Assembly (NCBI GenBank): GCA_026874595.1
Contig: CM049322.1
Span: 39,364,840-39,428,839 of the forward strand
Direction: 5' to 3'
Origin: Sipunculus nudus
Taxonomy: Eukaryota > Annelida > Sipuncula > Golfingiida > Sipunculidae
Length of the DNA stretch: 64,000 nt
Part shown: positions 37,080 through 49,515 of the stretch, one piece after another
How the letters are laid out: each line of letters begins with the position of its first letter
Position numbering within the stretch: the stretch's first letter is position 1
Position numbers and translations under genes: made by a program
Notes under the pieces: model-generated
The model's database searches: none
The model's input: the letters and a program-made list of their open reading frames with translations, nothing else
Told to the model about the DNA's origin: nothing

Positions 37080-37301
37080 GGCTTGGTGCAGGTAACAATG
37101 ACTCACGGGGATCTTTTAATAAACGGACTGGGCCTGTGAAATTTCCTGCAGCTTGATCTGCCGTTTTTCCAACAAACAGAGGCAAACCATCTGGTTGCAG
37201 ATAATAAAGGAATTCCCTCCCTCATTTTGTTACAAAATTAGTGGAAAAAAGAGGCCTTTACAAAGAATGTAGCACCCCTTTGTGAACAGGGTATAATTGC
37301 T

Positions 37302-38068
37302 GGTGGACGGACGTTTCGGACACGGACATTTCGGACACGGACGTTCCGGACTAGTACGTTTCGGACAGGTCTTTTTGTAAGGAAGGACGTTTCGGACAGA
37401 TCAATATTATGACCAGAAAATGACCTTTTATTATTACAATTCTTAGTGTATCAATGTAGCCATATGTTTAATGATATAGTATTCATTTGCCTGCAAAATA
37501 TTGGGATTAATTGGGGGTTCATTTTGTGGTATTTGTAAGCAAAAGATACAGTATTTTTCCAGGCAGATTTTGTAAGGAAGCAAACTGTGAAAACAGAATA
37601 GAGTGGACTAGTGACAAGGGAAATTTTGTTTAATAAAACTATGAAAACTACACAAACATAATAATCATGCACTAATATTAATGTTCATTCTATGTAATGA
37701 TAAATTCTGTCATGGCGTTGTTTAGGGTTGTTTACTTATTTTAAAAAATTCACAAATTCAGTATCCATTATCTACTTCATTTAAATTATATATTAATATA
37801 ATATATAAAAAAAAACTTAGAATAACGCACAAATATTGTTGCTCATTCCTAGAAAAATCACCATCAAATGTTATAAACTCTGCGATGGTGTTGTTCATAG
37901 GTATAGTTATTTAACAATTTCACATAAGCAATTCCTTTTTTTCACAACTTAGAATTTCTGGTAATAATATGGATCTGTCCGAAACGTCCTCTCTAGCAAA
38001 AAGGCCTGTTCGAAACACCCTAGTCCAGAATATTCTATTCCGGAACGTCGGTGTCCGAAACATACTAC
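37302..38068. mobile_element. Inverted-repeat element with GGACGTTTCGGACA ends
   Basis: Each end of about 110 bp has four to five copies of GGACGTTTCGGACA-type words and a CTTTTTGTAAGGAAGGACG block; the ends are inverse to each other. The AT-rich interior has two copies of AAACTCTG.GATGGTGTTGTT. No transposase, so non-autonomous. Confidence 0.8.
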
Positions 38069-38416
38069 ATTCATAAATGCTACTGATTTATTATGACCAG
38101 GGAGTGCTGCAGCAGGTACTGTTTGTACCACTGGCAGGCTTGCCCTGCCAGATGGCCCTCATTAGTGGACAGTTCCGGAGTAGATCTATTCGGGTTAAGC
38201 ATCACAGATTTTGTTAAACAAAATCAAATACAAACCAGAATTACACTTTGGGAGGAACCACGCTAAGGTTATTTTTTTCACTGAAATATATTCAACCAAA
38301 TACAATCTTTTTGTCGAAATACTTTCAGTTCTCGCCGACAGGCGTAGCAAGTGTGATGGGGAAATGTATGTTGAACAGGAAAGATGAAACACAATGTTCT
38401 TTTGTTATAAATGATA

Positions 38417-38422
38417 TTTATT
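38417..38422 (-). terminator. Candidate polyadenylation signal for gene B
   Basis: AATAAA on the minus strand about 190 nt after the gene B stop, a normal distance for a short 3' UTR. Position is the only support. Confidence 0.35.
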
Positions 38423-38609
38423 TTTAGTGCAAGCAGGGGATAACATATAGAAACTATAAACCGTTTTATGTTATTTCCCCGCACATTGATGGTGCTACAA
38501 ATTGATACATGTACACTTATTATTTAAAAGTTCATTCAGTCTTTGTAAAAATATTCTGACTGATACGGTCAGATGGATCAGTTATTGAAAGTCTGTGTAC
38601 GAAACTAAA

Positions 38610-38776
38610 TCAGTAATCTTCGGCTGACTTGCTTCTTCCCGCCACCCAGAGGTCACGTGCTGCCAAGAAACCGAACACCATGACGACGATGCACAGGTAG
38701 ACGTTAGCGAAGTAAAACGAGGCCATGCTTTTGGTGAACTCGAACAGGACCCCAGAACTGGCGGCCACGGCCAAGC
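38610..38776 (-). CDS. Gene B exon 3 (last)
   Basis: 167 nt after the acceptor cctatttcag. It encodes the end of span 3, the second outer loop (FEFTKSMASFYF), span 4 and a polar tail, then TGA at 38612-38610. Confidence 0.82.
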
Positions 38777-41700
38777 CTGAAATAGGTTTATAATTATTTT
38801 ATATAAATGTAAATATCAGTTCATTCACAATAAAAAAAATGGAATTGCACACTACAGAGCGCAATGTAACTGGATTTGTCCCTTTATTAAAAATCCGTGC
38901 TAATATTTAATGAAGCTTTATCGTGAATTTTTTAATTTTGATTCAAAAAAAAATTCAAATTGCGTTTTTAAACATGAACGAAACAGTATAGAGAGAAAAA
39001 TAAAACCGTTTTGAGATATTTTCATGTAGTTTGATATTAGCTCACTAAAAAGTGGGTTACTATGATTGGTTGCTTTAAATTGTTTATCAATTAAACCATT
39101 TATTATTTTCAAAATTGTTCAGACTATGCATAAACAGCCTGTATTTCCACAAAAACACACACACACACATACACGTTCACGGCAGTGTATGATAATACAC
39201 ATAAAGTCTTTATCATAAAATCCTTTAATTTTTCGTCCACGATAAAATGTATTATGAAATGCCTATTATTCAAATTACATTATTCAATATAAAATGACAA
39301 ATACACACAAACCTAGTCACCTAGTGGCTTCATGAGACAACTAACCAGTGCCATCAGAAACGGCAGACAAAACAAAATTATATTCAAAATACGATACTTG
39401 ATAAAAAGCCAAGAAAGCCATATCATGAAGGAGAAACGTATTTGTGAAACTAAAATAGGAATGCAACAACAACAAAAATATAAAAAGGAATGAAACGCAA
39501 AGGATAAAATAATTAGGAGAACGGAGGAGTATACCCTTTGGAAAAATATCCTTTTGTGAAAATAATAACAGCTATTCATTTTTATTACTCTGTTTATTCC
39601 AATATCTATAACCAATGGTTATATAGTATAAATAAATAAATATAATAAGTAACACGTGCACTTTCTCTTCAACAGAGTTTTTAACCATTATGATAGCCTA
39701 ATTATATTTTTATAATATTATAATATGATATATTGATTTAATGTAACAAATGATTACATATTTTATTATATTTTATTATAAACGGCATGATGATTATGTG
39801 CTTAGATCTTGACCTTTTTTTAAAGAATACATACTTCCGATTAAGCTGACGATTGCGGCGGCCACGCGTCCTCCTCCGCGTCCACAGCAGCACTGTCCGC
39901 AGCCCAGGGCAAGGACGAAGCTAGCCACATACAGCAGGGCGGCGGCCGTCTCTATAGCGATCACAGCCTTGTCCCACACAGGTCCTGCAGATGAAAATAT
40001 ACTGTCACCATATTGTATTATATTGTAAAAACTGTAAACGGATTTACTGTAATGTTGTATAAGACCTGTTAAATTTAAATTCAAAGAACATGTACACTAT
40101 ATATATATGTGTGTGAAAAGGGAACGTAATACTTTGAAATTTTTCACATTCCAACGAAAAGGCATTATACAGGTTTGCCTTTCCGCTTAAGATGCATCCT
40201 ACCATCATATCAAACTTTGAGTCACACTTCGCTCAGTGTAAACCTATTTTTGCCATCTTACATGCTGTCCTACATGCATATTTGTATGCATCAAGAACTG
40301 ATTTTTTTGTCAATCGTTACATCAGAATCACAATTATGAAGTGAAAAAAAACCTCCGGAGACTTTAGGGGATGAGGGCCTAGATTCCGGAATGTATCAGG
40401 AATAATATATCATTTTTATAGCAAACTATACGAAATATATGGAGCCGGTGGAAGACCACCTGTAAAATATTTCGCTTTTGCGTCATGTTTATTGTTACTA
40501 ATCAGCTACTTATGTGGATAACATCCAGGTGTTCACCTTTCCAACGGATTGGTACAAAATGAATAATGCCTTTCCGGGCACGTGTTTGCCTGACTGAGGC
40601 AGGTAAAAAAAAGGCGCTATAACACCCCCCCCCCCCCCCCTGTGTGTGTGTGTGTCTTTAATAAAATATTAACAGTTAAATGTAACATTATTACTATGAC
40701 GTTATTTTTTTAAATCTTATATATATTAAAGTATCAAATATAAGTTTGTAATTATCAACTCAAATTTTATATATACCAATATATATGTTACAATAGAGAG
40801 CACTATCTACTATAGGATTGGAAATACTGCTTTAGGAGAGATCTCAATTGGGATCTCTACAAGGAGACTTCACCATTTTGATCTCTACTGACTCGAGTCC
40901 AGTATAGTAATCACATTTGTAATCTCAACTAGGAGAAATTAAAATCCTACTTGGAGAATTTACAATACTACTAGGTGAATTCCCAATCCTACAAGGGGAA
41001 AATTTTATAGGAATAAGTTTGAGACCGCAAAAATATTTTCAAATAATATTCATTTGTTAGCTCACTTATTCATTTGCATCAACATATTTAAACAATTTAA
41101 TTTATTATGGAACAGATTGAATAGCTTTCTGAGTGTAGATGATTGATTATTAATGTTACTCTACTCTGCATGATAAAAATATCATATATTGTACTCTTGT
41201 TGTTGGAATATACCATTATGTATCTCGTCCGTGTGCAGTGCCATTTGTTGTTCTTTTGTACTGTATCATTACATGTGTTTGTGCATCTGTATTGTTTAAA
41301 AAAATAAAAAAAAAAAACATATTAAAACAACTATGCCTCACTCGCGAACCCTATATACTTAGTATATTTTGACCTATGTGTGCCCGAATATATACAGGTA
41401 AACAAACATACGGACACGAAAGTATTTTAAAAGTATCATTTTGGACACAAGATTAAAACTACATTTATATATATATATATATATTTTGTATCCAAACCTC
41501 GGACAGACAACTTGGACTTTTTTATGCCGAGGTCTTAATTTGTGGAACACATTAAAAAAAATCTCAAAGGTATTGCTCCTTTCTTAAAAGTCTTTAAAAA
41601 TGTATCATGTAATAAATCTATATATGTCATATGTTGCATACTATTTTATATTCTGTTATATTTCATATTTATGTCATACTCATGATTGCCCTGTATATTA

Positions 41701-44700
41701 CGGTGCACGTCATAGTTATATATCTTCATGTAAATATCACATCTTGCACGTCATAGTTATATATTTTCATGTAAATATCACATCTTGCTGTATATTATGG
41801 TGCACGTCATAGTTATATATTTTCATGTAAATATCACATCTTGCTGTATATTACGGTGCACGTCATAGTTATATATTTTCATGTAAATATCACATCATGC
41901 TGTATATTTAGGTGCATATGATAGTTTGTTTTCATTTTTAATATCGCATCTTGCCGTCATCATTTTATCTTAAGCCACTTTTATTAATTTTGATAGCATT
42001 TTACATGTTTTTACATTGTATAAACTGTATAGACCAATAGGGCCCTGTGGCAGATGAGACAATCTTGTTTGAACGGGTAACGGTATATAAATATGTTTAA
42101 ATAATAATGATAATATTTGTCATTAAGATAAACCGACAAAACAGTTATAATGCACATTATATTACAGTCCTCGTGAGTCTACGTGATTTCTTGTAATAAT
42201 TTGTTTTGAAGTATATTTATTAAGTTGACAATTCTTCCGACAGTGATGAATACACTGGGAAATAAATCAGGTTTAATGCTTGTAAGTGACCCGAAATATT
42301 GTCATAATTGACCCGAAACGGGGCTGTGACCTGAACACGTCACGCTTGGACGAACAAAACTACACATGTGTGAATGATCAGCAGGCCACGCGGACATGAG
42401 AGCCAGGTCAAGCCAGGTCACTTGGATCTCAAGTGTTTGCTATATAGTATTATAGAAAATATATAAGTTATAATCGGATAATATGATCTAATCTGATAAC
42501 AGAATTTTATTGTAAATTGGATTTTACAAACTTAGACTTAAACTAATATACAGGATAATATGTATATTTAAATGGAACTGGAAACACATGCAGTCATAAT
42601 GAGATGTGTTATTTTCATCGAAGCATATATGTTCTAACTTTTAGTACACGTGTCTGTATGCATCTGTGCTGTTTATGATTAATACAATGAAGGGTACAAA
42701 AATCCAATAATTATAAGGAATTTCAATCTGAAAATGATTTTTTATTTCAAATCACATACCTGTATGTTTGTTGAAAACGCATTGAAAATACATAGTTACA
42801 CTGACTGACAATGATAATTATTTCCTAGGAGCTCCAAGAGGGGGGGGGGGGGCGTCTACGTTTAAAGACCTTTATCATTTGAAAGAACATTGAACGTATA
42901 TTATCAATTAAAGGATTACACTTTTATTTAATGTTAATGAACATGTGTAGGGCATTTTTTTGCCTGGTTAATTCAGCAAGAGTCGATTAATTGTTTTCCA
43001 TAGTTTCCCTTTTTTTCGGGGGGGGGGGGAGGGGGGCGTGGAACTCAACTCAAATTAAACAAGACCGATACTAGACCGGGGAACTGTACAGCTGAATGGT
43101 AAAACGCTCGGCCCTCTCCGCTAGCGACCCGGGTTCGATTCCCGGAGTTGCTATGAGAGTCGGTTATCGTGGCCCCTGCAAGGTCGGTAGTTTTCTCCGG
43201 GTCCTCCGGTTTATACCGACTACCGAGCGCCAACATCCGAGCCATGAAGAGTGCCTTGTACTAGTTATTATGACTACTTGTACAATCCATGTAAAATAAA
43301 TAAGATTTATATTTATTAAATTAAAGCTGTTGTAACCGGTAAAACTATAATGAAAGCTAGACCTAGCATAACCTTTAATAAAATATTAATTGTCCAGAAT
43401 TCTCCGAAAACCAATTTAACAGTAAATGTTTATTATTTGAGGCCATCGATTTGGTTACGCGATAACTTGGATATTCAATTAATCCTTTGACTCATTAGTT
43501 AACCTTAAAACTTAGATCTTCAGAAGGAACCTTAACAGCATCATCGCAGGATGATGAAACCAGAACTACCTTGATCGTTACCCCTAAGAGTCCATGGCCG
43601 TTTAATTCCTTCACCTATAAATTCTTATTTTTAGATGAAATCTTTCCCGCGTCACCTGAGTCTAATGAGTCCAGAACGATGTTGAAATTTACCAACAGAA
43701 ATATGTTAATTATTCCCTGAAACAATAAGATTCCTGTTAAACACTTACTTTTAAAATGCAATCTTATCAGCATCATCCAAGTCTGGTAAAACTAAACCTC
43801 AGGAATCTATTTCTACTTTTAAAGTTTTTTTTTAGATGACATCTTACTTAGTATAACCGGAGTTGCATCTGGAAAGGAGAGGGTCCAACCCAGGAAGACT
43901 GAAAGAAAACCTGAAATGGTCCGGAGCGGAAAGGGTCCAGGTCGCAAAATTTTGTTTGAAATCCTGGAAAAAAGGTTGTTTCGGTTTAAAAAGGGAGGGT
44001 GGGGGAGGGTCCGGACCGTCTAGGGACCCCCCCCCCCGTCTGGATCCGCCACTGATGTTATATCCACGAAGTATAATTTAAAACCCCGATGCAGTGTTCC
44101 TTCTGATGTATATAAATTTATTAAATCCACATTAATTTCATACAAAATTTTAACATTTTTGAAAACTTTAAAATTTTAATGCTACACCATTTAAGCAACC
44201 ATGGTAACATCAAACTCTTTTTCAGTGTGCGAATATGTATTGTCTAAACTAAAATGGAATTTTTAATTTTTGAGTAAATAATTTGAATTTAATTTTAAAC
44301 ATGAAAGCAATATGGAGGAGGAATAGAAAAAAAGGGCTCAAGATATTGTTATGAAGTTTGATATGAGCTCACTAACAAGTAGTTTGTAATTAAAATTGAT
44401 CATAATGTAAACTTTCATATGAAAATGATTGTGAATTTCATAAATACATTTACCATTAGAAAGAGTTCTGTACCAGGTTTAAAATCAAATAATATCTAAG
44501 GGGTCTGCTGTGTATCTTCCCCGCGTAAGCCGAGTCTGATGAGGCCAGATTGATGTTGAGAGTGATATAGAGGGCTTATATTCATTTATTTCCTAAGCCT
44601 TTCAGATATTTATAATACTGCTATCTTATGTTGAATTCTTACCTGCATCATCAGAGTCTGATGAAACCAGACCGATGCTAAGCGTGACCCTGGCCTTGTC

Positions 44701-44853
44701 TGGGCTGTCCTCCGTCAGACAGTCGTACCATAGGCCGCTCCAGGTGTCATCCTTCAACATCCAGAAGGGCGACGCCAAGCGGAAGAGCTGGACAACGGTG
44801 GCGACAGCACAACACAACACCCCGAAAACTGAAGATACTTCCACTTGTCCCAT
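38610..44853 (-). CDS. Claudin-like four-span membrane protein, gene B (3 exons, 175 aa)
   Basis: Minus-strand gene with exons 44853-44643, 39984-39835 and 38776-38610; both introns are phase 1 (gtaaga...ctgcag and gtatgt...tttcag), joined length 528 nt ending TGA. The product has four hydrophobic spans (about 7-29, 75-98, 105-130, 142-160). The first outer loop has Trp31, the canonical Gly40-Leu41-Trp42 and Cys45, but no second Cys: the rest of the loop is acidic and Ser rich (SSDSDDAG). The inner loop holds CGQCCCGRGGGR. Exons 2 and 3 have exactly the lengths of those in gene A, so the two are paralogs facing each other tail to tail. The C-terminus is short and polar (AGRSKSAEDY). Claudin/PMP22 superfamily; subfamily and function unknown. 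Confidence 0.82.
39835..39984 (-). CDS. Gene B exon 2
   Basis: 150 nt after the acceptor catctgcag, ending GGA A|gtatgt, phase 1 at both ends. It encodes span 2 (begins G-P-V-W), a Cys/Gly/Arg inner loop and the start of span 3. It is clearly richer in G and C than the flanking intron. Confidence 0.82.
40790..41015. mobile_element. Possible small element (TATAGGATTGGAAAT ends), gene B intron 1
   Basis: Left CTACTATAGGATTGGAAATA and right ATTCCCAATCCTACAAGG are inverse. Between them CTAGGAGAAATT and CTTGGAGAAT words recur. Confidence 0.4.
41460..42115 (+). mobile_element. 5'-truncated LINE with reverse-transcriptase tail, gene B intron 1
   Basis: At 41536-41577 one frame reads LNLWNTLKKIS.., like the conserved C-terminal end of LINE reverse transcriptases (LWNxLP..I). 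A 3' UTR shared with 15690-16066 follows, ending AACGGTATATAAATATGTTT and an A-rich tail. Frame breaks show it is dead. Confidence 0.5.
41688..41925. repeat. 56-bp minisatellite inside the LINE 3' UTR
   Basis: GTGCACGTCATAGTTATATA starts at 41704, 41745, 41801, 41857 and 41913 (diverged). Spacing is 41 and then three times 56. Confidence 0.85.
43083..43320 (+). repeat. tRNA-derived SINE, gene B intron 1
   Basis: tRNA-like head with an A-box-like CAGCTGAATGGTAAAACGC and a perfect B box GGTTCGATTCC at 43132-43142. A body with TTTTCTCCGGGTCCTCCGGT, a word typical of mollusc SINEs, and an AAATAAATAAG tail follow. Confidence 0.75.
43860..44056. mobile_element. hAT-like element end (GTCTGGATCCGCCACTG)
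   Basis: Right end GTCTGGATCCGCCACTG is the inverse of CAGGGGCGGATCCAG at 10540. The inside shares GGGTCCAACCCAGGA and GGTCGCAAAATTTTG with 10300-10660. Confidence 0.5.
44643..44853 (-). CDS. Gene B exon 1
   Basis: 211 nt from ATG (CAT at 44851-44853) to GCA G|gtaaga, phase 1. It encodes span 1 and the first outer loop with GLWYDC. It is five codons longer than gene A exon 1; the excess lies in the loop. Confidence 0.82.
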
Positions 44854-44939
44854 TTTCGACGCTAATTAACAATTTCTTTTAAAAAAATCATCAACGCGTA
44901 AGGTGATATGCTTTGTTTTGCTTTCCAGCACCTCCGCCC

Positions 44940-44960
44940 AAAAGACGCCCTCTGGTCGCC
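44940..44960. promoter_or_regulatory. CTCF-like motif upstream of gene B
   Basis: About 95 bp before the gene B start codon the minus strand reads GACCAGAGGGCGTC, close to the animal CTCF core (CCANNAGRGGGCGC). It sits in a small GC-rich patch that may be the promoter. Seen by eye only. Confidence 0.25.
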
Positions 44961-45279
44961 GCACTATTAAGGACTGGGATATTCGTGAGTCAGTGACACG
45001 GGTGTGTAGCTTAGTAACTGACCCGAAGAGGTTTTGCTGCGTGGGGCGTTAAGGGTGACTTAGTCCATTGACCGGCCAACCGATCAAAGTATCATGCTTC
45101 ATGTAATCAATGGACTCCTCCTATACGGTCTTTTCATATTTTTACCTATGCTTGAGTAAACCCCATTTTCACATCTTTACGACAGTCGCACCCTTTGTCT
45201 ATGTAAATCTGAGTTACCGATTATAAGAATATATAAACTGTTTTAAAGGATAGGTCCTTGATTTCTCGGTGGAACTGTC

Positions 45280-45765
45280 AATCGACTTGCTCGAAGGTCC
45301 TGGACTCGGGACTTGCACTCGGACTCAGAGATAAGGACTCGAGAAATCAGTCCGAGTCCATCTCGAGTCCAGTAGAAAATAAAACTCTTATCACATATTA
45401 TAAACACTCACGTACATGTGCGAACTACTAACAGAATATTACGAAATATAAACGCTATATATATTCCAAGCTTTGCTCCCCACCGGAAGCTATAAATGTA
45501 AGTAACTATTATTGTAAACGCGTTTGGGAACTAACCTGAAAAATGTACATGATAATTTGAGAATTTCTATTTCAAGTTGTTGTTACGGATATTTGTATTG
45601 ACTCTGACTCGAACCTCTATTCAGGTTCCAAATGACGCGGACTCGAAGAAGGGGAATTAGAACCTAACCTCAAGGACTCGGACTTGGATTTGGATTCGGG
45701 TGGCCTGGACTCGGACTTGAGCTCGGACTCGCATGGTGCCTACTCGACTGCATCACTGGTATCCA
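45280..45765. repeat. Degenerate GGACTCGG repeat in two blocks
   Basis: GGACTCGG, ACTTGGA and GAGTCC words fill 45290-45375 and 45598-45765 around an AT-rich centre. A short relative lies at 52876-52935. Confidence 0.55.
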
Positions 45766-46059
45766 TAGTTACTCAAATGAGATGTCATTATTAAGCATTC
45801 TGCATTTCAGGTTCTGTATGCACAGGGCAAGACAAAATCCAGAAATTGCAGCCTGTCGTTAAAACACCATAGCGAATCTCTGATAATGTTTATTGATTAT
45901 TCAACCTTTATGCTTTAAGTTTGTGATGGGATCCGAACCAAGGGACTTTCAGCAGCATATATCCTCACCCATTGGCGTCAATTTATCTTCAAGGGTGTGG
46001 AGATGACTCGCAGACGTGGGAAGGCAATTACAGGTGGGACAACTACACACGCATTCTGT

Positions 46060-46400
46060 TTCCGTCTGTGTGGCACATTTAAAATATATTATAATTAAGT
46101 ATTTTCAAATATATTATAATTAGGAATAAGATTAAAAAAAATAAGGTGTTATGTTTCCGGTAATGCTTACTATTAAATCAGGTTTAGATTTATACTGATT
46201 CATATTAAACTCAGAAATGGAACCAAAGTCTAAAGGCCTAATTCTAATTCTAAGTATATTTCACTTTCAACATATATAAATATTATTGCATGAACAGCAG
46301 GGGGTATGATTACATTTACCATCCACCCTTTGCTGAAAAGAGTGTGTGTGTAGGGGGGAGATACCCCCCCCCCCCCTTGTATGGACGCCCCTGTCCCAAC
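46060..46400 (+). repeat. Dispersed repeat, direct copy of 53750-54025
   Basis: Both share AATATATTATAATTAG, TTATGTTTCC.GTAA, CAGGTT.A.AT, AATGGAACCAAAGTC and end in a poly-C/CCCC stretch with GACGCCCCTG. Confidence 0.6.
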
Positions 46401-46409
46401 CACTAGGCT

Positions 46410-48620
46410 TCTGCCTTCACCTGTCGATACAATACTTAATTAATGAATAACACAGTATGGTTTATCTATGTCATATAAGAAACAGTGTAAAACAACAAAA
46501 ACAACTGCCTGTCTAGAGTAGCTTAATAACAAAAAAGGAAAATATACATAAATTTTACGTGATCAGAAGATAAGTAATGGAGGGGTTCCAGGTGTCTGAA
46601 TAAAATTATAAATACAAAATAAATAGTGGCAAGGAACAGTAATTGATTCATATAGGAATCATAGTATTTCAGCAGTACGGAAATTCATATCTTAACCATA
46701 TCATGACATGGAGAAAACGTTAAATTAAGAAAAACGTAGAAGAAAACATTTTTATTTTAAGACATAATCTGAACCTATCTGTGGTATAACACCTCTCTAT
46801 ATTCCATGTGTATTTGAAAAAGCCAAACATTACCCTTAAAATCTAGCTGAGCAACGGATTGGACAAAATAAACGGGCGAACAGAGGATCTAAAGAAACGG
46901 AAGGGAGGAGGGGGGTCAGCATACTGACACAGGTAAATAAGTGTCCCAGGAATGCAGGCAAACTATAATCATATTTTCCAAGCATACGTATATGAAAGAA
47001 AAAGATAAGAGACGTAAAACCCAGCGCTGCTTTACGGTATTAATTGAGCGTCCGTTATTCTCTATAACTAAACAAAACGTAGGTCGAAATGAGTGGCGCG
47101 CAACTCTTGCACTCCCTCCAAATCCGCCCCTGGAATTCACTGAACACAGGGCTGATCTCGCGCAAAACCACCTGTGAATGACCGTGCCCCGGATGCGCGC
47201 CAACGGGTGTGATGATACGTCATGGTCACGTGACACCCTGGGGGCGGACCAGCCATTCAGAGTATACCGTTAATACTGTAAATGATTGACTCGAGACGCG
47301 AGCACAAAAAGACCTAACGGACCATGACCCGTATACAAGGAACGTATCCAGAGCGTGCTTATATTTAATCCCTTCCCGTTCACATATGTGTAAGCTGTCA
47401 AACTCTAGAGCCTCGGAACAGTATGAATAATTGTTTACACTTTTAAAACTTCGAGGCGAAATCCTTACACATTCCCAGAAACATTTCATACTCTTTACGT
47501 AGTCCCAACTAGAACCAAGTCTCCGTATGGGGGTCTTATTGGTGTAAGACTGGTAACTGTATCAATTTAATTTTTAAAATTATTTCTTACGTGCCGCTAT
47601 TCCATCCATGTGTCATATATAAAGTTAGTAAATTAAAAGGCACATTCTATAAACCCCCAAAATGCCGTTATGGTTGAAATTAATAATTTACTTGGAATTT
47701 CCTTAATTTTGGAAAACCCTACTTCTTTTACGGCTAAATTTATTACTTAAATTTTGGTTATCATTATACCTGTAAAAGTTAGATATTTGCTTAATCCACT
47801 AATCTATGTAAGATCTGGCAGTGTTAGTTTTTGACTTTACTGTCCTTAGTCCGATATTCGACCGATACTCGTGTTGTAAGGGGGCAGATATTAAGTGATA
47901 TATATAAGTTTTGATATATAATTTTTTAGGTTCTTCACCATTACAAGGTCTTCTCAAATAAATTCTTTTGTGTGAGCATTATTCTTTCAACAGTGTTAGC
48001 AATTTTGAAGCGAATGAATACATGATGCATGATATCAAATCCAAGAAAAAAATTAATCCATTTCCCCTTGGTTAACCGGGGGGGGGGGGGCAAAGGGGGG
48101 GGGGGGGTAGATAAGAAGTTAACGGTTTGGAAAAAATGGAGAATAAAATGTTTTTTTTTTTTCTCTCCATGGTTATTTGTAGAAAAACTGTGCAAAAATG
48201 CTTAAATTCGAGGCTAAATAAATATATCGGTATGTTAGTTTTTCGCTTCGCGCAATTTAATGGTAGAAGTAAATATCTGTACAGATCTGGTGAAGGATTG
48301 CTATCATTTCTTTATAACAATGATCAAGTCATATTTACACCAAAGCCTATCAAACACAATCAGCAGATACAATAGAAATTCACGATGTACAGTTTTCCAG
48401 ATTAGAGTTAAAGTATGTACATTATCGTGACTATTGTGTAAACCCAGGGACACATGCAGGGGGAATCTTAGGTTTTAGGTCTTTTAAAGTGTATATTATT
48501 TTAGTGCATTCTTCGCTGTAAATTCAGTATATGAACAAGGAACGTGCCCGAGAAGTTAAATACATATTTTAAAATTTTCCGCATAATGTTGGCGGGCACG
48601 TCCCCCGCCAACACTCTAGG
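46410..48620. other. No gene recognised
   Basis: AT-rich with CG-richer patches at 47090-47340. Poly-G runs at 48079-48107. No exon could be supported. Confidence 0.4.
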
Positions 48621-48627
48621 AAGAATT

Positions 48628-48629
<2 letters not shown>

Positions 48630-48700
<71 letters not shown>

Positions 48701-48701
48701 T
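48630..48701. repeat. (CT)n(AT)n microsatellite
   Basis: About 40 bp CT followed by about 30 bp AT. Confidence 0.95.
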
Positions 48702-49447
48702 AGTTCCCCCCTCGGTTAGTGCTACCTGGGGATTTCTGTCGGCGTACGGACCTGTAGATATTTATCTTGCAAGCTCCGGTGGAGAAACATATTGGAACTT
48801 TGTTATAAAAGTGCCTGGGGCGTAATGTTCAATTCATATATATATATATATACATGTTAATATCACCGTCACATGATAAAGGAACCCATTCACTTACCTT
48901 TCGAAAAAGAATGTGTGTGATGTTTTTGCTTTATCTGGATATATATTTATAATCTAAGGGTAATTTTGGTTGTGAAAAGTTCTTATAACATGTTTGTAAA
49001 CACATCAATGATGGCAAACGGGAAAAACATATAACCTAAGATGGAAGGTTGCATGAATACGGAGGTAGAAAGTTCACTTAAGTTGTAAAATGCCATTTAC
49101 ATAGTTCTGGCTTATCTGACTTGACACTGGATGTCCCTGTTGAATTTGTTTGATAATTTATGCAATTATAAACATGTCGATATGAACAAACAAGCAGCCG
49201 GTGAGCGGGGATATCCACGTTTTCTGGCCTATTTTTATAAAAGCTAAGGGATTACCTTTAGCTTTAAAGGTCAGACAGGCGATTAGGCCGTTTAAAGCAC
49301 ATACACACACTTGCGCAAATAAGCTATTCGTCACGTTTTTATCAACAGTTGATCTACGTACGAATGTTCTTTCACGTATGCACATGTACGCGCATGTAAG
49401 TTTTAAAGTGTAGTAACTTTGGTGACGTAAGGACACACATAATTTTA

Positions 49448-49515
49448 CTAACAAGGTCTCCGGCGCTCAATCTCGTCCACGTCGAAACCAAGAATTGCTC
49501 TTGAAGCAGCGACAC
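49448..49515 (-). pseudogene. Broken copy of goose-type lysozyme exon 3
   Basis: After tgcctcaag the minus strand encodes GVAASRAILGFDVDEIERR, then RPC and TAG TAA stops. It aligns without gaps to exon 3 of the intact gene ([19 protein letters not shown], then KHC), with the same acceptor phase, but the codons for the following Tyr...Cys segment are missing. A weak donor (TTA|gtaaaa) could instead end the exon one codon later. No convincing exon 2, 4, 5 or 6 was found around it. Most likely a decayed tandem duplicate about 4.7 kb downstream of the intact gene's last exon. Confidence 0.6.

Noticed and set aside
43083-43156. tRNA gene
   Set aside because: Good B box but a poor acceptor stem, and a SINE body and A-rich tail follow directly.
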